Program-made: the position numbers and the translations under genes | Notes under the pieces: generated by a model | Databases searched by the model: none | Told to the model about the DNA's origin: nothing | Seen by the model: the letters and a program-made list of their open reading frames with translations, nothing else | In this document: piece after piece, positions 1 to 5,938 of the stretch | How the letters are laid out: the number at the start of each line of letters is the position of its first letter | Numbering within the stretch: the stretch's first letter is position 1 | Assembly (NCBI GenBank): GCA_905373565.1 | Contig: CAJPTT010000110.1 | Span: forward strand, 1-7,426 | Direction of reading: 5' to 3' | Length of the DNA: 7,426 nt | Source: an uncultured Treponema sp. | Lineage (GTDB): Bacteria > Spirochaetota > Spirochaetia > Treponematales > Treponemataceae

Positions 1-1295
1 ATATATTACAAACAACAACGATTGCCGATATGATGATTAAGAACAAAATCGGTATAACAGGACTTTGGGTCAACGATAAAAAAGCTAAGGCATTTAAGTA
101 TTCTTATACATTGAACAATATTTTAAAAAACGAAGAAAAAACCGATCTGATAAATATTGTTATCGGACAAAAAAATATTGAAGCGGCAAGTCCTTCGATA
201 TTCAATAAAACCTTTTCCATCCCCGCACAAGATTTTGGAAAAGCCCTTGCACTTGCCGCACCTAATGAATTTCCTGCAAATCTCAATATCGATTTAACCT
301 ACAATACACTGAGGACATTAAACTCAATCCGTCCGAATAAGGCGTCGCAAAAACGTTATGATAAAGCTCAAGATATTCTCTATAAAAACGCAATTATCAC
401 ACAAAACGGCGATACATATTCCATCGTATTCAATAATGATGATGTCGTTAAATTTATCCCGGCTTTGATAGATGCGGTAAAAAACGATAACCGTTTAAAA
501 TTCCTCTGGAATTTTTATAAAAAACTCTTAGAAAAAGAATTTAAAGGGATTGAGGAAAAATTTAATACGGAAATAAAAGACAACATTAAAGACTGTATCT
601 TTACGGAAGAATTGACTGTTAAAGACAACCTTGTTGCAAAAACTCAGTATACCGTTGCCGTCAGCGGAAAAGAGATTGTAACATTCGACTTCGGCATTAA
701 AAATTATGAAAACCCGATTGACGGCATAATATGCACGCTCAATATTACCGAACCTGATACCGCGGATAAAGACTCGAAGGCGGGTATAGTATCTTGTGTG
801 TTTGCTTCTAAGGGATCTGTAACCGACACAGCAGCTGATATCGATTGTTTCGTCTCCGTATCTTTTACGGATAATCCTGATACCCCGCTGCTTCCGGTAT
901 TCGATATGCATGGAACCTTTTATGCCGATACCGCAAAACAGAGCGACAACTTTAAAATCGGTATGGACATGGATATAACACCCTCGCGTAATGACAACAT
1001 GAACGAAAGCATAGCGGCCTCAATGCAGGCATCAGGCAGTGTTGTAAAAGCACCGGATATGATTACGTATAACATCGATACCATCAACATTGAGATGAAG
1101 GAACTCGAGAAGGAAAAGCATACCCTTAAACTCGAGACAGATGCGTCGGTTATATTCAGCAAAAACATCCTTGAAGATATTGTGATGCCCAAAGAAACGG
1201 TCAATGTTCTCGAAACAAAGGTCAATGAGTGGCAAGCCATTAAAGAAGAAATTACAGCAAACATCGCAACGCTTTCAAGCCTACTCAATTTATAA
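1..1295 (+). CDS. Unrecognised protein, 5'-truncated by the window edge
   Basis: The frame is open from base 3 with no stop before the edge, and the first methionines (ATG at 30 and 33) have no Shine-Dalgarno sequence, so the true start probably lies outside the window. At least 430 residues are visible, ending in a TAA at 1293-1295. I do not recognise the family. The chain is rich in Asn, Lys, Asp and Ile. The middle and C-terminal parts alternate polar and hydrophobic residues, suggesting a beta-rich fold, and the last 40 or so residues look helical (from about KETVNVLETK to SLLNL). No catalytic motif or membrane segment is visible, and a signal peptide cannot be judged without the N-terminus. 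Codons are more A/T-rich than in the flagellar genes downstream, and the repeat-filled gap after it suggests a separate transcription unit. A secreted or envelope protein is possible but unsupported. Confidence 0.7.
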   Translation, partial: ILQTTTIADMMIKNKIGITGLWVNDKKAKAFKYSYTLNNILKNEEKTDLINIVIGQKNIEAASPSIFNKTFSIPAQDFGKALALAAPNEFPANLNIDLTYNTLRTLNSIRPNKASQKRYDKAQDILYKNAIITQNGDTYSIVFNNDDVVKFIPALIDAVKNDNRLKFLWNFYKKLLEKEFKGIEEKFNTEIKDNIKDCIFTEELTVKDNLVAKTQYTVAVSGKEIVTFDFGIKNYENPIDGIICTLNITEPDTADKDSKAGIVSCVFASKGSVTDTAADIDCFVSVSFTDNPDTPLLPVFDMHGTFYADTAKQSDNFKIGMDMDITPSRNDNMNESIAASMQASGSVVKAPDMITYNIDTINIEMKELEKEKHTLKLETDASVIFSKNILEDIVMPKETVNVLETKVNEWQAIKEEITANIATLSSLLNL

Positions 1296-1316
1296 AACAC
1301 AATACAAATTATCCCC

Positions 1317-1348
1317 CTGCGTGAAATTTTAAACAAAATTTCACGCAG
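1317..1348 (+). terminator. Perfect 14-bp hairpin after the first gene, possible terminator
   Basis: CTGCGTGAAATTTT (1317-1330) pairs perfectly with AAAATTTCACGCAG (1335-1348) across the 4-base loop AAAC. It starts 22 bases after the stop of the first gene and is followed by TTTATTCT, which is only a weak U-tract. It could terminate that transcript, but it is also the small palindrome of repeat copy A and recurs at 1626-1655 and 4577-4605, so termination may be incidental. Confidence 0.4.
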
Positions 1349-1423
1349 TTTATTCTAGCCAAAGGGAAACGCATCAGACAGATAGATCAAATTCCGCAAA
1401 ATAGAAGTTACAGCTTTGGCAAA

Positions 1424-1570
1424 AACCTTTCCGTTAGCCTTTTGAAAATAGGGGTGCCGGATACAAGGCGCAGAGCGAATAACACCCGCAGGCGTGCTTT
1501 TTGCACGTCGAGGACTGTTATTCACTCTGCAACGCCGTAGACGGTATGCATATTTTCAAAAGGAAAGGTT
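1424..1570. repeat. Inner palindrome inside repeat copy A
   Basis: The stretch AACCTTTCC (1424-1432) plus TTTTGAAAATA (1440-1450) pairs with TATTTTCAAAAGGAAAGGTT (1551-1570), leaving a 7-base bulge on the left. Further in, GAATAACA (1477-1484) pairs with TGTTATTC (1516-1523), with partly matching flanks (CAGAG against CTCTG). At the tip, CGTGC (1493-1497) pairs with GCACG (1503-1507) across a run of five T. The structure occupies the position of the short apex in copies B and C, so it is either an insertion or a diverged apex. Confidence 0.6.
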
Positions 1571-1625
1571 GAATAGCCTCTCTTATTTTGCGAGGAAAAA
1601 AACGTCTGATGCATTTCCTTCCTTC

Positions 1626-1817
1626 TGCGTGAAATTTTATCCAAAATTTCACGCACTTTATTCTAAAAGAGGCAAACGCATCAAATGAATAGAAGCAATA
1701 TCGCAGAATACAAAGGCTGTGAGACCATTTGAATCGCAGAGCGATTCAACTCTGGTTGAACAGCCTCTGTATTCTGCGGGCAATGCACCAAGAAATCTGA
1801 TGCGTTTGCCGATCTTT
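1626..1817 (+). repeat. Composite palindromic repeat, copy B (upstream of flgN)
   Basis: A small hairpin (TGCGTGAAATTTT 1626-1638 against AAAATTTCACGCA 1643-1655, loop ATCC) is followed by a nested long palindrome. The outer arms GGCAAACGCATCA (1671-1683) and TGATGCGTTTGCC (1798-1810) are perfect and extend through AAAGA/TCTTT. The middle arms at 1702-1720 and 1760-1778 match at 18 of 19 positions. The apical stem TTGAATCGC (1729-1737) and GCGATTCAA (1741-1749) is perfect with loop AGA. The element follows copy A as a direct repeat and ends about 50 bases before the flgN start. No coding capacity is evident. It would lie in the flgN 5' leader if transcription starts upstream. Confidence 0.8.
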
Positions 1818-1865
1818 CTCAAGGTTTCCCACTAAATTCCGACACTGTATCAGAAGGGGTATCAG

Positions 1866-2360
1866 ATGGACAAAACATCGACTGCAGAGAAAATCGAACA
1901 GATCTTGCAGCAGCAAATTAACGTGATGAAAGAAGTATATGCATATCAAAAAGAGCTTTCCGATTCCGTGCGGAACCGTTCATGGGAAGGGATTGAACGC
2001 TGCGTGCTAAAAAGTACAGAGGCTTCCAACAAGTTTTTACGGCTCGATAAGCAGTGTTTTTTGCTTCTCAATCAGCTTGATCCGTATAACGAAGATGTAC
2101 GCGATTTTTACGGCTACATTGCATTGCTGCCTGCGGAAAATCAAAAAAAGCTCAGTTATTTATATCGCAGTCTACAGCAGCAGGTGCAGCTCTCAAAAAC
2201 TGCAAACGATACGCTTGACGCTTATGTGACGCACGTACAGACGCTGGTACAGGATATGATGGACGCCGCAGAAATCGGTACAAGAACAGCATTTTATACC
2301 CGCACCGGTGCGCCGAGTCAATCGAACTACAGCAGTTTGGTTATCGATACGGTATTTTAA
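1866..2360 (+). CDS. flgN: FlgN-like flagellar export chaperone
   Basis: This is a 164-residue, largely helical cytoplasmic protein of the usual FlgN size. FlgN chaperones bind the C-terminal helices of the junction proteins FlgK and FlgL and deliver them to the flagellar type III export gate. The sequence shows heptad-like helical stretches (roughly residues 5-60 and 95-140, with several Gln-rich turns such as ILQQQ and LQQQVQ) and a short disordered tail. FlgN proteins diverge strongly, so the call rests mainly on this profile and on the position directly before flgK and flgL. The ATG at 1866 is supported by AAGGGG at 1854-1859 with a 6-base spacer. The gene is separated from flgK by 170 bases of palindromes, which is unusual for partners normally packed closely. 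Confidence 0.8.
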   Translation: MDKTSTAEKIEQILQQQINVMKEVYAYQKELSDSVRNRSWEGIERCVLKSTEASNKFLRLDKQCFLLLNQLDPYNEDVRDFYGYIALLPAENQKKLSYLYRSLQQQVQLSKTANDTLDAYVTHVQTLVQDMMDAAEIGTRTAFYTRTGAPSQSNYSSLVIDTVF

Positions 2361-2372
2361 CGGATAGTATTC

Positions 2373-2379
2373 AAGGAGG
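2373..2379 (+). promoter_or_regulatory. Orphan Shine-Dalgarno-like AAGGAGG
   Basis: AAGGAGG is a near-ideal ribosome binding site 13 bases after the flgN stop, but no start codon follows at usable distance. The palindrome at 2381-2425 begins immediately after it. It may be the original flgK ribosome binding site, separated from its start codon by insertion of the palindromic stretch. This is inference. Confidence 0.3.
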
Positions 2380-2380
2380 C

Positions 2381-2425
2381 GAGATAAAAAGCGCTGTCTA
2401 AAATAGCGCCATCGCTTTTTATCTC
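2381..2425 (+). repeat. Stem-loop with 13-bp perfect stem in the flgN-flgK gap
   Basis: GAGATAAAAAGCG (2381-2393) is the exact reverse complement of CGCTTTTTATCTC (2413-2425), with a 19-base loop. GCGCT (2391-2395) and AGCGC (2405-2409) could form a competing inner stem. No U-tract follows, so an intrinsic terminator is unlikely. A second small hairpin, AGTTTGC/GCAAACT (2427-2443, loop GTT), follows directly. Confidence 0.65.
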
Positions 2426-2476
2426 AAGTTTGCGTTGCAAACTCGATTATTTTACGAATGCGCTGACGCGCACGGC

Positions 2477-2519
2477 TAAAAACTTTTTCGGAAATTTAAA
2501 TTTCCTGCAAAAGTTTTTA
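2477..2519 (+). promoter_or_regulatory. Long hairpin abutting the flgK ribosome binding site
   Basis: TAAAAACTTTT (2477-2487) pairs perfectly with AAAAGTTTTTA (2509-2519). Inside, GGAAATTT and AAATTTCC (2490-2505) form a perfect palindrome, separated from the outer stem by short unpaired bases. The 3' arm ends one base before the ribosome binding site GGGAG (2521-2525) of flgK. A stem this close could limit ribosome access or protect a processed 5' end. The function is inferred from position only. Confidence 0.5.
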
Positions 2520-2530
2520 TGGGAGAAAAG

Positions 2531-4408
2531 ATGTCTACATTTGCTTCGATTGAATTGGGAAAACGCAGTTTATTTGCACACCAGCAGTCTATTCAAACTG
2601 CGGGTCATAACATATCGAACTCATCCACGGAAGGATATACCCGTCAGCGTGTTCAGCTCGATTCTTACGAGCCGCTGTACCGTCCCGATCTTTCACGGGC
2701 GGAAACTCCCGGACAAATCGGACAGGGTGTTGCTGTCAGCTCCATTACCCGCCTGCGCGACGAGCTGTTGGATCAGCGGATTGTCGCCCAAACCGATAAG
2801 CAGGGGTACTGGGAAACACGCGATTCCTACATCTATATGTTGGAACAGCTGTATAATGAGCCGGAGGATACTTCCGTTCGGACGCGGCTCGATCAATTTT
2901 GGGATTCATGGCAGGAGCTGTCAGTCTATCCCGAATCGACGGCGGCGCGCAGTGCGGTTGCTACCCGTGCAAAAACACTGACCGATGCCGTGCACCACCA
3001 GTATCGGGGCTTGCAGGGCATCCGCGATATGATCAACGGCGACATTGAAGCGCGGGTTAAGCAGGTAAACTCCTTTACCCGACAGATTGCGGCGCTCAAT
3101 GAAGAAATCGTAAAAGTCAAAGCGATGGGAGATAATCCCAACGACTTGATGGATAAGCGTGACGTATTAACCGAAAAACTTGCCGACCTTATCTCCATCT
3201 CCGTAGAGAAGCGCGATGCCGACGAATCCTACATCATTTATTCGGACGGTATGGAATTAGTACAGGGGCGGACGTTCCGTACCTTCGGACTTAAAAGCGG
3301 TACCGGAAACGAAGGATACGCCAATGTCGTATGGGAAGATTCCGGCAATCTTGCACACTTCGGCAGCGGTAGGCTGGCTGCCCTTATCGAACTGCGCGAC
3401 GGAGATGTCCGCGACGAAATCAATAAACTCGATACGATGGCGATGAACTTTGTCGATCTTGTTAACGACATTCACCGAAATGCGATGGGCTTAAACGGAA
3501 AAACCGGTATTGATTTTTTCAAAGAACAGTATTTTATCAACAATACGGTCGGTAATTTCGACCGGAACGGCGACGGTGAATACGATTCTTCATATATCTT
3601 CCGTTTGACCGGCGCATATAGTCTTGATCCGCGCGAACAAATCGGATTGGAAGGGACGATCACCCTTTCCGCAGGAACGGGAACGGTTCAAGTACCCTAC
3701 GCTTCCACCGATATGGTCGCCGACCTTGTAGACCGCATCAACCGTTCCGGTGCAGAAGTCGTCGCGTATCTCGACCAAAACAACAAACTCGTGCTCAAGG
3801 GAACGGCGGCGCAGGATACCGAAAATCCCGACTTTGTCATCAGACACGTCGAAGATTCGGGGCGCTTTTTAGCGGGATACGCCGGCGTGCTTACCGGCAG
3901 CGGTGCGGAAAACGCCTACGACTGGCAGCAGCCCGATGCGGTGAACGTACTGTCGCAGGAAGGCGCACAGTATGCCGTTTCCCCCATTGCGCACCCCTCC
4001 GGCTGGATGGAAATCAATCCGGTTGTGGTAAGCGATTTACAGAACATCGCGGCAGGGTATCCCAGTCCTGAAGGTATCCCCTACCCCGGAGACAACCGCG
4101 CTGCCGTCGCGATCGCAAAGATACGGAATACGCCGGTTATGGTCGGCAACACCCGCACCTTCGACGAATTCTTCGCCGAGGCTGTTACCGATATGGGCTT
4201 AAAGGGCGAACAGGCCGAGCTTGCGTTGAATACGCAAACTGCTATCGGTAAGGAACTCCGCGATATGCGTGACTCGATTTCCGGCGTCAACATCGACGAA
4301 GAATTGGCGGATATTATTAAATTTCAGCACGGCTATAATGCGACTGCTCGTTTTGTCGCTACCGTCAACGAGATGCTCGATACCATTATCAACAGAATGG
4401 GTGTCTAG
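2531..4408 (+). CDS. flgK: Flagellar hook-associated protein 1 (FlgK)
   Basis: FlgK is the first hook-filament junction protein. It is exported through the flagellum and polymerises at the hook tip beneath FlgL and the filament. The 625-residue chain shows the family's two terminal D0/D1 regions. The N-terminus (MSTFASIELGKRSLF) leads into the AGHNISNSSTEGY motif at about residues 24-36, typical of rod/hook axial proteins. The C-terminus carries SGVNIDEELADIIKFQHGYNA and ends EMLDTIINRMGV, the conserved coiled-coil tail. The middle, about residues 300-500, is the variable exposed domain. The length exceeds the 547 residues of the enteric protein, consistent with a larger middle domain. I choose the ATG at 2531, not the in-frame ATG at 2519, because GGGAG (2521-2525) lies 5 bases before it and 2519 falls in the hairpin arm. 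No signal peptide is expected. The order flgN-flgK-flgL supports the call. Confidence 0.96.
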   Translation: MSTFASIELGKRSLFAHQQSIQTAGHNISNSSTEGYTRQRVQLDSYEPLYRPDLSRAETPGQIGQGVAVSSITRLRDELLDQRIVAQTDKQGYWETRDSYIYMLEQLYNEPEDTSVRTRLDQFWDSWQELSVYPESTAARSAVATRAKTLTDAVHHQYRGLQGIRDMINGDIEARVKQVNSFTRQIAALNEEIVKVKAMGDNPNDLMDKRDVLTEKLADLISISVEKRDADESYIIYSDGMELVQGRTFRTFGLKSGTGNEGYANVVWEDSGNLAHFGSGRLAALIELRDGDVRDEINKLDTMAMNFVDLVNDIHRNAMGLNGKTGIDFFKEQYFINNTVGNFDRNGDGEYDSSYIFRLTGAYSLDPREQIGLEGTITLSAGTGTVQVPYASTDMVADLVDRINRSGAEVVAYLDQNNKLVLKGTAAQDTENPDFVIRHVEDSGRFLAGYAGVLTGSGAENAYDWQQPDAVNVLSQEGAQYAVSPIAHPSGWMEINPVVVSDLQNIAAGYPSPEGIPYPGDNRAAVAIAKIRNTPVMVGNTRTFDEFFAEAVTDMGLKGEQAELALNTQTAIGKELRDMRDSISGVNIDEELADIIKFQHGYNATARFVATVNEMLDTIINRMGV

Positions 4409-4414
4409 GCCATG

Positions 4415-4605
4415 GGTAAATATATCAGGTGTTTTGTGATATAGCTCGCAGAATAAATGAGGCTGTTCGACCAGAATTGAACCTCTTCGCGGTTCAAATG
4501 GTCTCCCAGCCTCATTTATTCTGCGGCTTCGGTTAATCACCGCCCCCTGATATATTTACCAATTTTATCGGGGAAATGTGTGAAATTTTGGAAAAATTTC
4601 ACACA
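4415..4605 (-). repeat. Composite palindromic repeat, copy C, inverted between flgK and flgL
   Basis: The outer arms GGTAAATATATCAGG (4415-4429) and CCTGATATATTTACC (4546-4560) are perfect over 15 bp. GTGAT (4436-4440) pairs with ATCAC (4536-4540). The middle arms at 4447-4465 and 4507-4525 are perfect over 19 bp. GACCA (4469-4473) pairs with TGGTC (4499-4503), and TTGAACC (4477-4483) with GGTTCAA (4491-4497). Read on the minus strand, the apex matches copy B almost base for base (GGCTG, GAGACCATTTGAA, TTCAA, CTGGT, GAACAGCCT), and the small hairpin 4577-4605 then precedes the long palindrome as in A and B. Copy C is therefore inverted relative to B. It starts 6 bases after the flgK stop and fills most of the gap. 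Confidence 0.85.
4577..4605 (+). promoter_or_regulatory. flgL leader hairpin with GGA loop, candidate CsrA site
   Basis: TGTGTGAAATTTT (4577-4589) pairs perfectly with AAAATTTCACACA (4593-4605), presenting GGA (4590-4592) as the loop. Two more GGA triplets follow at 4609-4611 and 4614-4616, within the flgL ribosome binding site. CsrA dimers are known to bind GGA in hairpin loops together with a second GGA at the Shine-Dalgarno sequence, and csrA lies downstream. Binding here is inferred. The hairpin is also the small palindrome of repeat copy C, so the GGA may come from the repeat's orientation. Confidence 0.4.
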
Positions 4606-4622
4606 CGAGGAAAGGAGTAAGT

Positions 4623-5867
4623 ATGCAACGGATTAGTTCAAATATGCGGCATTCGGACAGCAGCTATTCGGTGCGGAGGCAGGAAAGCAGGCTGCACAAG
4701 GTGAATAGTCAGCTCAGCACTCAGCGGCGCATCCAGCAGCTTCGTGATGATCCTGTTGCGGCTGGACATTCGGTACGTTATAAATCGCTTCTGGCACGGC
4801 TTGACCGCTTTGAAAAAAATGCCAAGACGCTCAACGACCAATATAAGGTTGCGGAGGCGCCGATGCAGAGTGCGCTCAATATTATGCAGCGGCTCCGCGA
4901 ACTTTCCGTAGCGGGTGCAACCGGCACTTATACTGCTTCGGATCTTAAAAAGATGGCGCCCGAAGTAGATGAGCTGTTATACGAGCTTGTTCAAACGGCG
5001 AACAGTTTTAGTGCGGACGGCACCCGTCTCTTTGCCGGCACCAAAAGCTTTACCGAACCTTTTGAGATTGTGATGGGCGACATCGACGGCGCCGGTTCCG
5101 CCGTTATTACCAATGTGCGGTATAACGGTTCCATCGACACCAAACAGGTGGAAAGCGATGAGCTTTCGTTTATGGAGGCAAATCAGGCAGGGAACCGTAT
5201 CTTTTGGGCGGAGCGGCAAACGCTCTTTTCCGCAACCGATGCACGGAACTTTATTGTACAGCAAGATAGCGCCATCGAGGTGGACGGCGTTACTATCCCG
5301 CTCATCGCGGGCGATAACGTCTATGCGATTATGTCTAAGATCAACAGCTCCGGCGCAGCGGTTAAGGCTTCGCTCGACCCTGTTACTAATGGTATGAATA
5401 TCGAAACTACCGATGCACGGCAGCTCTGGCTGCGCGATGCCGGAGAGGGAACCGTACTGTCATCACTGGGACTGGTTAAGCCGCAGCAGCGGCCGCCATA
5501 CAATCTTGCCGATTCAGTGCGCGTATCGGGAGGTTCGCTTTTTGATGCGGTCATCGCAATGCGCAACGCGATGTATGCAGGCGACCATGAATCGCTCGGC
5601 GGAAAAGTGCTCGGCAGTGTGGACGGGGCTATCGACAACCTCGCAGCGCGGCTTGCAGAAAACGGTTCCCGCTATGAACGTGCGGAAGCAGCGCTCGCCC
5701 GTTTGAATATGCAGATACCGAACGTAACGGGAGCGGAATCCCGCGAAGCCGATTTGGATTTGACACAAGCTATTTCCGATCTTAAAATGTATGAGTATAC
5801 TCATCAAGCATCGTTAAGTACGATCGGCAATTTATATAAAAATACGCTGCTCAACTATTTGAGGTAG
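4623..5867 (+). CDS. flgL: Flagellar hook-associated protein 3 (FlgL)
   Basis: FlgL is the second junction protein, sitting between FlgK and the flagellin filament. It is homologous to flagellin in its terminal helices. The 414-residue product starts MQRISSNMRHSDSSY, has the flagellin-family motif LRDDPVAAG at residues 40-48, and continues with the N-terminal coiled coil up to about residue 150 (ELVQTANSFSADGTRLFAGT). The C-terminal helix contains EADLDLTQAISDLKMYEYTHQASL and ends LYKNTLLNYLR, as in FlgL. It is longer than the 317-residue enteric protein, with the extra length in the exposed middle domain. The ATG at 4623 follows a strong GAGGAAAGGAG (4607-4617). It lies 214 bases after flgK, behind repeat copy C and a GGA-loop hairpin, so its translation may be controlled separately from flgK. 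Confidence 0.95.
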   Translation: MQRISSNMRHSDSSYSVRRQESRLHKVNSQLSTQRRIQQLRDDPVAAGHSVRYKSLLARLDRFEKNAKTLNDQYKVAEAPMQSALNIMQRLRELSVAGATGTYTASDLKKMAPEVDELLYELVQTANSFSADGTRLFAGTKSFTEPFEIVMGDIDGAGSAVITNVRYNGSIDTKQVESDELSFMEANQAGNRIFWAERQTLFSATDARNFIVQQDSAIEVDGVTIPLIAGDNVYAIMSKINSSGAAVKASLDPVTNGMNIETTDARQLWLRDAGEGTVLSSLGLVKPQQRPPYNLADSVRVSGGSLFDAVIAMRNAMYAGDHESLGGKVLGSVDGAIDNLAARLAENGSRYERAEAALARLNMQIPNVTGAESREADLDLTQAISDLKMYEYTHQASLSTIGNLYKNTLLNYLR

Positions 5868-5869
5868 CG

Positions 5870-5914
5870 ATGACGGAAGAAAGGGCATCTGAAAAAACTC
5901 GGTTAGATTTTTAA
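5870..5914 (+). CDS. Possible 14-residue leader ORF between flgL and fliW
   Basis: An ATG at 5870, 2 bases after the flgL stop, opens a 14-codon frame (MTEERASEKTRLDF) ending in TAA at 5912-5914. The bases GAGG at 5861-5864, overlapping the end of flgL, are at suitable spacing to act as a ribosome binding site. It could be translated by coupling with flgL and keep ribosomes moving toward fliW. It is too short to tell from chance, and no family is recognised. Confidence 0.2.
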   Translation: MTEERASEKTRLDF

Positions 5915-5938
5915 CAATGCCTGAAAGGGAGTTTTAGT

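Larger units (their letters stand above)
1317..1620 (+). repeat. Composite palindromic repeat, copy A (expanded apex)
   Basis: The order is a small perfect hairpin (1317-1348), the spacer TTTATTCTA, and then a long nested palindrome. The outer arms are AAGGGAAACGCATCAGA (1362-1378) and TCTGATGCATTTCCTT (1605-1620). The second arms are CGCAAAATA (1395-1403) and TATTTTGCG (1584-1592). Copy A is homologous to copy B: the stretch 1567-1592 (GGTTGAATAGCC then TCTCTTATTTTGCG) matches 1754-1778 with few changes. Its apex differs from the other copies, because 1424-1570 forms another long imperfect palindrome instead of the short core. There is no credible gene: a frame at 1494-1688 has no ribosome binding site and only reflects the repeat. 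I infer a dispersed non-coding repeat of MITE or REP type. Confidence 0.7.

Noticed and set aside
1494..1688. Plus-strand frame of 64 codons in the intergenic region
   Set aside because: It lies across the junction of repeat copies A and B, has no ribosome binding site, and its codons are dictated by the palindromes.
1789..1815. Possible sigma-28 promoter before flgN (GCCGATCT at 1808-1815)
   Set aside because: The -10-like sequence matches well, but the -35 position reads CAAGAAAT, far from TAAAGTTT, and GCC is part of the repeat's right arm.
1317..1817. CRISPR array or IS element
   Set aside because: The repeats are palindromic and only two are tandem, without regular unique spacers. No transposase frame is present anywhere in the window.
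1746..1949. Minus-strand frame overlapping repeat B and the start of flgN
   Set aside because: It is antisense to flgN and the repeat arm, with no start signal or recognisable protein.
2381..2425. Intrinsic terminator after flgN
   Set aside because: The stem is strong but is followed by AAGTTTGCG, not a U-tract, and flgK needs read-through or its own promoter, which I do not see.
2430..2981. 183-codon plus-strand frame overlapping the 5' part of flgK
   Set aside because: It is an out-of-frame shadow of flgK with low-plausibility composition, and flgK has the clear start and motifs.
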